NCBI GenBank assembly: GCA_028875725.1
Contig: JAPPCR010000015.1
Location: forward strand, 372,001-436,000
Direction of reading: 5' to 3'
From: Acidobacteriota bacterium
GTDB taxonomy: Bacteria > Acidobacteriota > Thermoanaerobaculia > Multivoradales > Multivoraceae
Length of the DNA: 64,000 nucleotides
Position numbers and translations under genes: made by a program. Below are positions 34,994 to 44,012 of this stretch, piece by piece. The notes beneath the pieces are model-generated. The model was given only the letters and a program-made list of their open reading frames with translations, ran no database searches and was not told where the DNA came from. How positions within the stretch are numbered: the stretch's first letter is position 1; each line of letters begins with the position of its first letter.

Positions 34994-37327
34994 ATGCGCT
35001 CCAGCGCCGCCGCCGGGTCCAGGTTCTCACCGCCAACCGCCGAAGCCACACCCGTGCCCATACGAACGACGACCGCGGCGGCGACCGCGGGCGCGCTCCT
35101 CCTGCTGACAGCGCCGCCGCTCGCGGGCCGGCGGGATTCCGCGCCCGCAGACGAGCGCCCGACCATGGCGGCCACCCGGGTCGAGCAGGGTCCCAACGTC
35201 GACGGCGATCTGAGCGACCGGGCCTGGCAGGCGTCCGAGGTCGGCACCGACTTCATGCAACACGAACCGCTCGACGGCGTACCGGCGACCGAGCAGACGG
35301 AAGTCCGGGTCGTGTTCACGGACAGCACGATCTTCTTCGGCATCACCGCCTTCGACGCGGACCCGGACGCGATCATCGCCAAGGAGATGGAGCGCGACAG
35401 CCGCATCTTCCAGGACGACTCGATCATGCTGCTGCTCGACACCTTCCACGATCGGCGGAACGCCTACGCCTTTGAAACGAACCTGAACGGCGCCAGGACC
35501 GACACTCTGGTAACGGACGAGGGGCGCGACCTGAACCTGGAATGGGACGGCATTTGGTCCGTCGCGTCCCGGAAGACGGCTGCAGGCTGGACCACCGAGA
35601 TCGCCATCCCCATCTCGACACTCCGTTTCGATCCGGCCGCTCCCGCCTGGGGCTTCAACGTCCAGCGCTACATCGCGCACAAGCGCGAGATGACCCACTG
35701 GTCCGGTCTGCCGCGCGAAGTCGGCGTCCTCGGCCAGGTCGGCTCCGAGGTCCAGCCCGTGCACCGGGTGTCCATGGCGGGAGAACTGACCGGGCTGACC
35801 GGACTCAGCCAGTCGGCGCAGCTTCAGATCAAGCCCTACGTCATCGGCGACGTCAGCGAGGACCCCCGCCTCGAGCTCGACCCGGCCACCGACGGCGACT
35901 ACGGCCTGGACCTGAAGTGGGGCGTCACCCGTTCCCTGGCCCTCGACCTGACCTACAACACGGACTTCGCCGAGGTCGAAGTCGATGAGCTGCAGACGAA
36001 CCTCACCCGGTTCTCGCTCTACTTCCCGGAGAAGCGCGACTTCTTCCTCGAGAACGCCGGAATCTTCGACTTCGGCCCTCCTCACCGCCGCTTCTACGAA
36101 CCGCCGGTGCTCAAGGCGTTCTTCTCGCGGCGAGTCGGTCTGGACGCGGGGCGGCAAGTACCGATCGACTGGGGGGCTCGCCTTACCGGGCGCGTGGGCG
36201 GCTGGGACATCGGCATCCTGCGGGTCGCGACGGCCGGCCTCGAGGGAGAGGGTGAAACACCGCCTCCGAACGCGTTCACGGTCGCCCGCCTGAAGCGCAA
36301 CGTCGGCGAGCGGTCGTCGATCGGCGCGATGCTCACCGAAGCGGCGCCGGACGGCGAACTGGCGAATCGGGTCGCCGGTGTCGACTTCGTCTACAAGCCG
36401 GGCCCGAAGGTGATCTTCGGCGGCTTCTGGTCCAGCAGCGGCATCAGCGAGGAGCCGTCCGCCAGTTCCGGGAGCGCCACGTCAGACGATTCCGCCGACG
36501 CCGGCGAATCGGCCTACGGATTGAACTTCGACTACCAGGGCCGCGCGCTGACCGTGTTCCTGGACGCCCAGGAGATCGAGAAGGACTACGACACCAAGGC
36601 TGGCTTCCTCCTGCGGCGGAACGTCCGGCACCTGAACCCGCAGATCCAGTGGTTGCCCAGAATCGAACGGGGTCCGGTCCGCTCCTGGTTCACGGAGCTG
36701 TACGTCGACTACTACGAGACCCTCGACGACGGCGAGTTGGAAACCCAGCGGATCCAGTTCTCGCCCATCGGCATGCGAATGACCACCGAGGACCGGTGGC
36801 GGCTGGGCTACGTTCACGAAACGGAGAACCTGGTCGCGCCCTTCGAAGTGTCGCCCGGGATCGTGATCCCACCGGGACGCTACGAGTTCGACACGATCGA
36901 GGCAGCCAGCTTTACCAACCAGAGCCGCCTGCTCGGCTTCCGCGGGGTCATCGGCGCCGGCGACTTCTACAACGGCACCCAGACCTCGGGCCGCGTCACC
37001 TTCACTCTCCGCCTCTCGAAGAACCTGCAGACGGAAACCCGCTGGGTCTTCAACGACGTCGAACTCCCCCAGGGCGCCTTCGACGTCGGCCTCTACAGCC
37101 AGATCGTCAACTTCACGTTCACCCCGAACCTGCGGCTCAACACGATCCTCCAGTACAACGACCTCTCCGGCGACCTCGGAACGAACATCCGCCTGCACTG
37201 GATCTACAAGCCGGGCTCCGACCTGTTCGTCGTCTACAACGAGAACTGGATGGCCGAGGACCTCCGCTACCGGCAGAGCACGCACCGCCAGATCGCGGTG
37301 AAGTTCACCTACCTGATCCAGCCGTAG
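34994..37327 (+). CDS. DUF5916 outer-membrane protein (tandem copy 2)
   Basis: A 777-aa paralogue of the preceding gene, highly similar along its whole length; the last ~70 residues (from NFTFTPNLRL to FTYLIQP) are identical. Differences concentrate at the N-terminus and in a surface-type insertion (ISEEPSASSGSATSDDSADAG) near residue 495. ATG 34994 is given as start, but GTG 35054 would yield a neater signal peptide (PIRTTTAAATAGALLLLTAPPLAG) and is a serious alternative. The stop codon is the first part of the repeated word TAGGAGCCTGCGC. Convergent with the PhyH gene, 9 nt away. Confidence 0.84.
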   Translation: MRSSAAAGSRFSPPTAEATPVPIRTTTAAATAGALLLLTAPPLAGRRDSAPADERPTMAATRVEQGPNVDGDLSDRAWQASEVGTDFMQHEPLDGVPATEQTEVRVVFTDSTIFFGITAFDADPDAIIAKEMERDSRIFQDDSIMLLLDTFHDRRNAYAFETNLNGARTDTLVTDEGRDLNLEWDGIWSVASRKTAAGWTTEIAIPISTLRFDPAAPAWGFNVQRYIAHKREMTHWSGLPREVGVLGQVGSEVQPVHRVSMAGELTGLTGLSQSAQLQIKPYVIGDVSEDPRLELDPATDGDYGLDLKWGVTRSLALDLTYNTDFAEVEVDELQTNLTRFSLYFPEKRDFFLENAGIFDFGPPHRRFYEPPVLKAFFSRRVGLDAGRQVPIDWGARLTGRVGGWDIGILRVATAGLEGEGETPPPNAFTVARLKRNVGERSSIGAMLTEAAPDGELANRVAGVDFVYKPGPKVIFGGFWSSSGISEEPSASSGSATSDDSADAGESAYGLNFDYQGRALTVFLDAQEIEKDYDTKAGFLLRRNVRHLNPQIQWLPRIERGPVRSWFTELYVDYYETLDDGELETQRIQFSPIGMRMTTEDRWRLGYVHETENLVAPFEVSPGIVIPPGRYEFDTIEAASFTNQSRLLGFRGVIGAGDFYNGTQTSGRVTFTLRLSKNLQTETRWVFNDVELPQGAFDVGLYSQIVNFTFTPNLRLNTILQYNDLSGDLGTNIRLHWIYKPGSDLFVVYNENWMAEDLRYRQSTHRQIAVKFTYLIQP

Positions 37328-37336
37328 GAGCCTGCG

Positions 37337-38236
37337 CTACGTCTTCGCCCAGTTGAAGGTGCGGACCAGGTGAGCGTAGTCCGCGTGCCCGCGCTCGATC
37401 GTCGTGCTGCCGAGGAAATCCTCGCGGCCCAGCATCACGCGTAGCGGGTACGGCTTGCCTTCGAGCCACTCCTCGTCGAGATGGCTGTAGTCCTCGACCG
37501 GCCGCAAGGCCAGACGAGAGAACGTGATGTGCAGCACGACGCGCTCGCCCGGAATGGCGCGCGGGTAGTTGCCGTGCCAGATCGAACCGTCCCAGACCAC
37601 GACGGAACCCACCGGGCACTCGGTCGGAGTCGCGCCGGGTTCGGTCGCGACCTCCTCGTCGTTCGGATGGCGACGCAGGCGGTGGGTTCCCGGAATGACC
37701 TTGGTGCAGCCGCCGGCCTCGGTGAACTCGTCGCATGCCCAGCACAGGGTCAGAAGCTGGTTGTGCACCGGGAACGGGGCCGGCAGCCAGTTCTGGTCCG
37801 CGTGCAGCGGGAGCTTCGCCGCGCCGAGCGGCCGGATGCTGCAGATCAACTGGGAAAGCAGAGCACCCTTCCCGCACATGACCTCGGCCAGGGTCTGGAT
37901 CTTCGGCCGGAGGACGACATCCTCGAAGATCGGGTCGCGGCCGAGCAGAAGCGCGGCGGAACGGCCCTTGGCCCGTCCTTCCGTCTCCTCCGCCAGGCGC
38001 AGACAGGTTTCCCGCAACTGCTCCGTGACCTCCAGCGGCGCCACCTCGCGCAGGATGGTGTAGCCCTGCTCCTGCATGTCGTGGACATTCTCCGCCATGC
38101 CGAGCTGCTCGACGGTCGCCGCCATCTCGTTCGAGAGGTCGAAAGGCTGCCGGGTCTCGGTCTGCCGTTCCGGTGTCGGCCGCGCCTCTCTTCGGGCTGC
38201 CGGTCTTTCGAGTTGCGCCGTCGCGGTCTGCGCCAT
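37337..38236 (-). CDS. Phytanoyl-CoA dioxygenase (PhyH) family protein
   Basis: A 299-aa Fe(II)/2-oxoglutarate oxygenase candidate. The metal facial triad is visible as H-x-D in KLPLHADQNWLP and the distal histidine in GSIWHGNYPRAIPG; the downstream arginine is in RVVLHITFSRL. The first ~35 residues are polar and not part of the fold. PhyH-type enzymes hydroxylate or halogenate small molecules, so this may tailor a lipid or metabolite; the substrate is unknown. ATG 38236 has GAGGAG upstream. It is divergent from the SNF2 helicase gene across ~270 bp. Confidence 0.86.
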   Translation of the reverse strand: MAQTATAQLERPAARREARPTPERQTETRQPFDLSNEMAATVEQLGMAENVHDMQEQGYTILREVAPLEVTEQLRETCLRLAEETEGRAKGRSAALLLGRDPIFEDVVLRPKIQTLAEVMCGKGALLSQLICSIRPLGAAKLPLHADQNWLPAPFPVHNQLLTLCWACDEFTEAGGCTKVIPGTHRLRRHPNDEEVATEPGATPTECPVGSVVVWDGSIWHGNYPRAIPGERVVLHITFSRLALRPVEDYSHLDEEWLEGKPYPLRVMLGREDFLGSTTIERGHADYAHLVRTFNWAKT

Positions 38237-38509
38237 CGTCGACTCCTCGCTCGATCCAGGGCGGTGTCTCGTCGGAGCGATCGATCGTAACAGGTGGTCT
38301 GGCCTCATCTCTGGTTTTGGGCTACAATCGCGGAGCTTTCACGGCGCCGCGAGGCAGGGGACCGTCCACCCCGGCTGTCGCCACCAGATGCCTCAAAGCG
38401 GCCGCGCCTCAGCTTCCCGAGACGTCAACCACGTCGCCCCGTCCTCCGGGAGGAACTGAACTGCCAGCCGGCGGCGCCAGTGGACTCAACGGGTCGATAC
38501 CCCACCGGA
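38237..38509 (+). promoter_or_regulatory. Divergent spacer between PhyH and SNF2 genes, with a candidate -10
   Basis: A 273-bp spacer. TACAAT at 38323-38328, preceded by a T-rich tract (CTGGTTTTGGGC), is the best -10 for the SNF2 gene; I see no convincing -35. If used, transcription starts near 38335, which rules out the in-frame GTG at 38294 as the SNF2 start. A GAGGAG near 38245 on the other strand is the PhyH ribosome binding site. No gene is supported here. Confidence 0.4.
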
Positions 38510-41500
38510 ATGCCAGAAGCGCAAGGCGAACACCCCACCGGGACACCTGCCGTCTCCAAGCGGCGGCCGACCCGCCGCCGCCGGCGTCCCCGTCAACGCG
38601 GCGGCGCGGGCAAGACGCGCACGGTCGCGCTTCATCAGCGCAGTGCGTCTCATTTCCGCCCCGAGGACCGCGAACGGGGCAAAGCGGTCTTTTCGGCGGG
38701 AAACGTGAAGCTGGAAGTCGACGGTACGAGCGTCCGGGCTATCGTCGAACCGCTGGCGCCCTGCGAAGGCGCCGCCGCGAACACTCCGGCCGGGAACGAC
38801 GTCAGCACCGTAGAGATTGACTGGTCGAGAGTCCCCGACGAGCGCATTCTCCACGCGGTGTGCGACTGCCCGCAGTTCGCCGGCGGCACGGCCTGCGGCC
38901 ACATCTGGGCGTCGCTGCTCGAACTCGCCGCGAAGGAGCCGAAGAGCCAGCCAGCCGGATCAGGCCGCGTTTCGCTGCGGAAGACCCGGCCTCCACAGGT
39001 CTCCATACCAGGATCGGCATTGAACACGATGGACACACCGACCGCCGCTGCGAACGCACCTCCCCGCCCTTCCCGGCGCACCCGCAGGAGCCGTAGCCGG
39101 CGCCGGAGGCGAACACCGGCAACGACGAGCTGGAGGTCGGTCGTCGACGCCGTCCGCGAGGACATCGACCAGCGGGGCCTTCCCGAGAAGACCTCTGCGG
39201 CAAGGCACGGAGAGCCCGAGATCCGGTTCCTGATCAACGCGGCGACGAGCCGCAACGCCGGCGGCCTGATGATCGACATCTTCGGCCGCAAGAGGAATCC
39301 GCAAGGCGAGTTCGGCAAACTGAAGCGTCTCAACATCGACCACGCCAAAGTCGAGGAACTGCTTGGCCTGAACTCGCTTGACGCCGACGCCTCCCCGACG
39401 AACGGAGCGTTCCCGGCCGCGGAGCCGGCGATGGTTACCGCGCTGCCGCCCGAGGCGCCCCAACGCCAGGGGCGGAAGCGGAAGGCCGGGCGTGGCCGAC
39501 CACCGGGGCGCCCTCAGATCCAGCGCGTCTTCGTGCCCCTGAACTGGGTCGATCACCTGCTGCCCCGCCTCAGTACGGACGGCCAGCTCTTCTGGTGGGA
39601 CGGCCGGTCCCTCGCCAACCTGCACCCGGTGAGCTTCGACGACGGCGAGCCCTGGCGCCTGACCCTGCAACTGGAGATCGCCGCCGCCAGCCGGATCCGG
39701 CTCCGCGGGCTGCTCAAGCGCGGCGACGAAACGACACCCCTCAGCCGCGCTGCCCTGGTGCTGCCGTTCCCAAACGGCAACGGCGTCACGTCCGGTGCCG
39801 ACACGGAAGCAGCCGGCAACACGCTGCTACTGCTCGACAACTCGATCGGCCGCCTGCACCTCGAACCGCAGCGCGACCAGCCCTGGTACACCCTGCTCGG
39901 CGCGAGCGGCGATCTGGTCATCCCGGACGAAGACCTGGAAGCGGCCGTGACCAGCCTCCTGGAGCTGCCCACCCTGCCTCCTCTGGAACTTCCGGAAGAG
40001 GTCTACCTCTCGGAAGAGTCCCCGGTCCCCCAGCCGCGTCTGGCGCTCGAGCCGGAGGACGCGCCGGAGTGGATGAACCCCCAACTCGAGGCCCGGCTCT
40101 CCTTTGGCTACGGCAGCCTCACGGTCGACGCTGGCGATTCGAGGTCGGCAGTGGTCGACTGGGAGGAACACCGCTTCGTCAGGCGCGACCTGGAAGTCGA
40201 ACAGGACGCGCTTGTCCGTCTCCTCGAGCTCGGCCTGAAGCCGGTCGCATCCAAGGCCGGCCACAGCCTGGAGCTCGAGCCGCGCGACCTGCCCGCGGTC
40301 GCGGAGCCGCTGCTCGCGGAGGGATGGGAGGTCGAAGCCCACGGCGCCTCGATCCGGCCGCCAAACCCGCCGGCGTTACGCATCGAGAGCGGTGTCGACT
40401 GGTTCGAGCTCAGCGGCCAGATCGACTTCGGCGGGGACCAGATCGAGTTCTCGGAGATCCTGTCGGCGATCTCGGAGGGTCGACGATCGGTCGAGCTGGA
40501 CGACGGTTCGAAGGGACTCCTGCCGGCGGCCTGGGTCGAGAACTACGGCTCGCTCAGCCAGCTCGCGCAGGCCTCGAGCGAAGAGGGACTGCGCTTCCTG
40601 CCCTCGCAGGCCTTGCTGGTCGACGCGCTCCTGGCGGTGACGCCACCGGTAAACGTCAGCAAGACCTTCGCCGAGCTACGCGAGAAACTGAGCACCTTCT
40701 CGTCGATCAAGCCGAAGAAAGAGCCGCGTAGCTTCGTCGGCGCGCTTCGCAACTACCAGCGCCTCGGGCTGGGCTGGCTGTGCTTCCTGCGCGAGTTCGG
40801 CCTCGGCGGCGTGCTCGCGGACGACATGGGCCTGGGCAAGACGATCCAGGCGCTGGCGCTGCTTCGCATGTACCGCACCGCCTCGCGGACGACGAAGCTG
40901 CCCTACCTGGTCGTCGCGCCGCGCAGCCTGGTGTACAACTGGATCGACGAGGCCTCCCGCTTCACGCCGGATCTCAAGGTGCTGGAGTACGCCGGTCGCG
41001 ACCGCGAGGAACTGCGGGACGAGGTCACCTCCGCCGACCTCGTCGTCACGACGTACGGCACCGTCCGCCGCGACATCGGCTACCTCTCCACCGTCGATTT
41101 CGACACCGTGATCCTCGACGAAGCCCAGGCGATCAAGAACGCGACCTCGCAGACCGCCAAGGCCTGCCGCCTGCTGAACGGCCAGCACCGCCTGGCGCTG
41201 ACCGGCACTCCGATCGAGAACCACCTAGGCGAACTCGGCTCGATCTTCGAGTTCCTCAACCCGGGCCTGCTCGGCCGGCTGCCGGCCCTGGACGTGCTTG
41301 CCGGCGGCCGAGCGCCGAGCGAACAGGAACTCGCCCTCGTTGCCAAGGGTTTGCGGCCCTTCATCCTCCGCCGCAGCAAGCGAGAGGTGCTCCCGGACCT
41401 GCCCGAGAAGACCGAGCAGATCCTGCAGTGCACCCTGAACCCGAAGCAGCAGGAGATCTATGACCACCTCCGGGCCGGTTACCGCGACAGCCTGCTGAAG

Positions 41501-42124
41501 CAGGTCGAGGACAAGGGGGTCGGCGGATCGGCGATGCAGGTGCTCGAGGCGCTGCTTCGCCTGAGGCAGGTCGCCTGCCACCCGGGGCTCATCGACGAGT
41601 CCTGGAACGACGCCGGCAGCGCCAAGCTCGAGTCGCTGTTCGAGCAGGTGTCCGAGGTGCTCGACGAGGGGCACAAGTGCCTCGTGTTCTCCCAGTTCAC
41701 GTCGCTGCTGGCCTACGTGCGGCGCCACTTCGAGGAGCAGGGTGTCCCGTACGCCTACCTCGACGGCCAGACCCGGAACCGCGGCGAGGTGGTCGACCAC
41801 TTCCAGAACGACCCCGACACCAACATCTTCCTGATCAGCCTGAAAGCGGGCGGCGTCGGCCTGAACCTGACCGCCGCCGGCTACGTCTTCCTGCTCGACC
41901 CGTGGTGGAATCCGGCCGTCGAGGCGCAGGCCATCGACCGCACCCACCGCATCGGCCAGACCCAGCCTGTGTTCGCCTATCGCCTGATCGCCCGCGACAC
42001 CGTGGAGGAGAAGATGCTGGAACTCCAGCGCTCGAAGCGGCAGATCGCCGACGCGATCCTCGAAGGCGGCGGATCGTCCCTGCGGGATCTCACCGCCGAC
42101 GATCTCCGGCTCCTGTTGAGCTAG
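38510..42124 (+). CDS. SWIM zinc-finger SNF2-family helicase/ATPase
   Basis: A SNF2-type DNA translocase of about 1204 aa. Close to the N-terminus is a SWIM zinc finger (AVCDCPQFAGGTACGHIWASL: C-x-C and C-x-H), flanked by two arginine-rich tracts (RRPTRRRRRPRQRG and RRTRRSRSRRRRRT) that probably bind nucleic acid. A long middle region has no motif I recognise. The SNF2 motor is complete: ADDMGLGKTIQALALL, LDEAQAIKNATSQ, LTGTPIENHLGEL, then LKAGGVGLNLTAAGY, DPWWNPAVEAQA and DRTHRIGQ. The start is uncertain: ATG 38510 is given, GTG 38480 is possible, and GTG 38294 lies upstream of the likely promoter. It may remodel DNA-protein complexes in repair or transcription, as for bacterial HepA/RapA relatives. 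Confidence 0.87.
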   Translation: MPEAQGEHPTGTPAVSKRRPTRRRRRPRQRGGAGKTRTVALHQRSASHFRPEDRERGKAVFSAGNVKLEVDGTSVRAIVEPLAPCEGAAANTPAGNDVSTVEIDWSRVPDERILHAVCDCPQFAGGTACGHIWASLLELAAKEPKSQPAGSGRVSLRKTRPPQVSIPGSALNTMDTPTAAANAPPRPSRRTRRSRSRRRRRTPATTSWRSVVDAVREDIDQRGLPEKTSAARHGEPEIRFLINAATSRNAGGLMIDIFGRKRNPQGEFGKLKRLNIDHAKVEELLGLNSLDADASPTNGAFPAAEPAMVTALPPEAPQRQGRKRKAGRGRPPGRPQIQRVFVPLNWVDHLLPRLSTDGQLFWWDGRSLANLHPVSFDDGEPWRLTLQLEIAAASRIRLRGLLKRGDETTPLSRAALVLPFPNGNGVTSGADTEAAGNTLLLLDNSIGRLHLEPQRDQPWYTLLGASGDLVIPDEDLEAAVTSLLELPTLPPLELPEEVYLSEESPVPQPRLALEPEDAPEWMNPQLEARLSFGYGSLTVDAGDSRSAVVDWEEHRFVRRDLEVEQDALVRLLELGLKPVASKAGHSLELEPRDLPAVAEPLLAEGWEVEAHGASIRPPNPPALRIESGVDWFELSGQIDFGGDQIEFSEILSAISEGRRSVELDDGSKGLLPAAWVENYGSLSQLAQASSEEGLRFLPSQALLVDALLAVTPPVNVSKTFAELREKLSTFSSIKPKKEPRSFVGALRNYQRLGLGWLCFLREFGLGGVLADDMGLGKTIQALALLRMYRTASRTTKLPYLVVAPRSLVYNWIDEASRFTPDLKVLEYAGRDREELRDEVTSADLVVTTYGTVRRDIGYLSTVDFDTVILDEAQAIKNATSQTAKACRLLNGQHRLALTGTPIENHLGELGSIFEFLNPGLLGRLPALDVLAGGRAPSEQELALVAKGLRPFILRRSKREVLPDLPEKTEQILQCTLNPKQQEIYDHLRAGYRDSLLKQVEDKGVGGSAMQVLEALLRLRQVACHPGLIDESWNDAGSAKLESLFEQVSEVLDEGHKCLVFSQFTSLLAYVRRHFEEQGVPYAYLDGQTRNRGEVVDHFQNDPDTNIFLISLKAGGVGLNLTAAGYVFLLDPWWNPAVEAQAIDRTHRIGQTQPVFAYRLIARDTVEEKMLELQRSKRQIADAILEGGGSSLRDLTADDLRLLLS

Positions 42125-42141
42125 CGCCGGGCGCCAGTTAA

Positions 42142-42204
42142 GGCCGGTTCTTCCGGCCGCATCGAAGGGCCTTCGGAACCGCCATGGGTTCCGAGGGCCC
42201 TTTT
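42142..42204 (+). terminator. Rho-independent terminator after the SNF2 gene
   Basis: Two hairpins in a row: a small one (GGCCGG, loop TTCTT, CCGGCC at 42142-42158), then a 14-bp stem with one wobble pair (42167-42180 with 42187-42200) followed by TTTT at 42201-42204. This ends SNF2 transcription and separates it from the peptide-export operon at 42310. Confidence 0.85.
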
Positions 42205-42309
42205 GCGTCTTAGTCGATACACGCGGCCACTGAACGGCGGCCATCGACCTCAACGACAACCCGCCAACGGCCGTCCGGCCGTTGCGAACGGAACCACTGG
42301 AGCTGGACG

Positions 42310-42552
42310 ATGACGTCCCCACACCCCTCTCCGACTCTCAGGCAACCGCCTACAGATCCGCGCGCCCGCTATCGGCTGCGCGAATGGAAACCCAGGCTCT
42401 CCCAGCCTCCGGCCAGTGCTCTCGAAGCAGGCTTGGCACGCGCGTTCCGCATGCTGGGCACGCGGTCCGAACCACTGGTCTCCATGCTGTACAGCCGGGC
42501 AAGACCGGCGATCCGCCGCCGGGCGACCGGCATCGTCGGAGGGCGGCGATGA
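42310..42552 (+). CDS. Small basic protein (80 aa), first gene of the peptide-export operon
   Basis: An 80-aa protein rich in Arg and Pro (opening MTSPHPSPTLRQPP, a helix-prone middle SALEAGLARAFRMLGTRSE, ending GIVGGRR). No domain, signal peptide or cysteine. GGAG sits 7 nt before the ATG, and its stop overlaps the next start by 4 nt (ATGA, 42549-42552), which supports real translation. It could be a regulator, a leader-binding partner or a chaperone for the system; nothing in the sequence decides this. Confidence 0.6.
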   Translation: MTSPHPSPTLRQPPTDPRARYRLREWKPRLSQPPASALEAGLARAFRMLGTRSEPLVSMLYSRARPAIRRRATGIVGGRR

Positions 42553-43052
42553 ACCGTCGCCGCCTGGCCATCGCCACCGTCACCCTGGCCGTTCTCGCCC
42601 CCCTGGGGGGCTTGCTCTGGTTCGAGTCCGGGCTCCGAGCCCGGCAGGCTCAGCGCCCCGAAGTCGGCGCGGTGTTCCCCGCGCTGCCGGGCTTCGCGGA
42701 CGGTGAAGACCTGCCGGCCTCTCCCGGCCGGCTACGGGTCGTGACCTTCGCCAGGGCGGGCTGCGGAAACTGCGACCGCACCATCACCGCCTTGCGGCGC
42801 ATGGCCCGGGCCGAGGGTCCGGCCTTCGACCTGATCGCGGTCGTCGCCGGCGCCCATGCGCCCGAAGCGAACGACCAGGATCTTCTCGCCATCGCCGACC
42901 CGGACGCCTCCGTCTCCAGGCGCTTCGGCGTCGTCCACGTGCCGCTCGTGTTCCTGGTCGACGGGCAGTCCCGGATCCTCGCGGTCACCACCGGAGAACG
43001 TCCAGAGATCGCCTGGCGCTCCTTTCTGGAATCCGGAACCGATGCGCTCTGA
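42549..43052 (+). CDS. Membrane-anchored thioredoxin-like protein with CGNC motif
   Basis: A 167-aa protein with an N-terminal membrane anchor or uncleaved signal (LAIATVTLAVLAPLGGLLWF) and a thioredoxin fold. The redox motif is FARAGCGNCDRTI (Cys72, Cys75), and the conserved cis-proline region is FGVVHVPLVFLVDGQ. It probably faces the periplasm, like TlpA/ResA proteins. Each peptide precursor downstream has two cysteines in its C-terminal half, so a role in forming or reshuffling their disulfide is attractive (inference). It overlaps the 80-aa gene by 4 nt and the peptidase gene by 11 nt. Confidence 0.82.
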   Translation: MNRRRLAIATVTLAVLAPLGGLLWFESGLRARQAQRPEVGAVFPALPGFADGEDLPASPGRLRVVTFARAGCGNCDRTITALRRMARAEGPAFDLIAVVAGAHAPEANDQDLLAIADPDASVSRRFGVVHVPLVFLVDGQSRILAVTTGERPEIAWRSFLESGTDAL

Positions 43053-43662
43053 GAGGTTCCGGGTTCGCCCACCGCACGCGGCAGCCGCCGGTCTGCTGCT
43101 GGCGGCCGGTCTCGTGACCGTCGCGGCCCGGGCGCTCGGGCCGACCATGGACCGGCTTGCCTGGGCCGCCACCCTCGACCCATCGGCGCCGGCCCCAGGC
43201 GAGATCGTCCGCCAGCAGAGGCGCTCCGACTGCGGCCCGGCGGCCCTGAAGATGGTCCTCGACCACTGGGGCATTCGGGACACGACCCTCGCCGAGCTCG
43301 AGGTCGCCACCGGAACCGGGCCGGACGGCACCAGCCTGCTGGCGCTCAAGAAGGCCGCGGAGGAGCGAGGCGTGACGAGCCAGGGCCTCCGGCTTCCCGT
43401 CCAGCGGCTTCGCGACATCCCGCTGCCCGCGATCGCGCACGTGCACGGCGACCACTTCGTCGTCATCCGCAGCGCCAGCGACGAACTCGTCATCGACGAT
43501 CCCTCCCTCGGGCGGCTGCGCATGACTTCCAGGACCTTCGAACGTTCCTGGGACGGCGTCGTTCTGGCCTTCACCGGCGACCCGCCACCGATTCCCCGGA
43601 CGGCCACGATGCCGTCCGTTTCACCCCAACCCACAACCCTTGAAGGAGATAGCCCTCAATGA
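43042..43662 (+). CDS. Stand-alone C39-type (papain-fold) peptidase, membrane-anchored
   Basis: A 206-aa protein with an N-terminal anchor (AAAAGLLLAAGLVTVAARAL) and a C39 peptidase domain. RQQRRSDCGPAALKMVLDHWG gives the oxyanion Gln and catalytic Cys64, followed by the typical Ala and helix. IAHVHGDHFVVI gives the His (His138) and VIDDPSLG the Asp (152/153). C39 domains cleave leader peptides after a double glycine, normally as part of an ABC exporter; here the domain is separate and would sit outside the inner membrane. The gene overlaps the redox gene (11 nt) and the first peptide gene (ATGA, 43659-43662), tying all three together. Confidence 0.85.
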   Translation: MRSERFRVRPPHAAAAGLLLAAGLVTVAARALGPTMDRLAWAATLDPSAPAPGEIVRQQRRSDCGPAALKMVLDHWGIRDTTLAELEVATGTGPDGTSLLALKKAAEERGVTSQGLRLPVQRLRDIPLPAIAHVHGDHFVVIRSASDELVIDDPSLGRLRMTSRTFERSWDGVVLAFTGDPPPIPRTATMPSVSPQPTTLEGDSPQ

Positions 43663-43976
43663 AACTCCGCATTGCACTTCCCTCCGCCTTGATCCTGCTC
43701 GTCGCCGGAACCGCAATGGCGACGCCGACCGCCAGCGGGGCGCCGGACTCTGGCGACGTCACGCTGATCGCCGCCTTGGGCCTCGAGCCGGCTGCCGAAT
43801 GGAACGGCTACGCCATCCGGACGGAGGCGCCGGTCCAAACGGCCTGGTACTTCCCGGTGCCCTGCGACGCCCCACCCTTTCCCGGGCCGGGCCAGCCCTT
43901 CCCGCTTCCTCTGCCGTTCCCGAACCCCTGGCCCGGTCCCACCGACCAGTGCATTCCCATCCCCCTGCCTTTCTAG
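43659..43976 (+). CDS. Secreted proline-rich peptide precursor with two cysteines (peptide 1)
   Basis: A 105-aa precursor. A Sec signal (ALPSALILLVAGTAMA) is followed by a linker containing DVTLIAALGLEP and a C-terminal core made largely of Pro, Phe and Leu (VPCDAPPFPGPG ... NPWPGPTDQCIPIPLPF) with exactly two cysteines bracketing the proline-rich loop. The start overlaps the C39 stop; AAGGAG lies upstream. The linker phrase resembles those before the cores of peptides 2 and 4. I read it as a substrate of the adjoining peptidase and exporter, perhaps a disulfide-closed proline-rich antimicrobial peptide. No homologue recognised. Confidence 0.68.
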   Translation: MKLRIALPSALILLVAGTAMATPTASGAPDSGDVTLIAALGLEPAAEWNGYAIRTEAPVQTAWYFPVPCDAPPFPGPGQPFPLPLPFPNPWPGPTDQCIPIPLPF

Positions 43977-44012
43977 CGTCCCTGCCAATCGCAACGCTGA
44001 AAGGAAAGCGAA

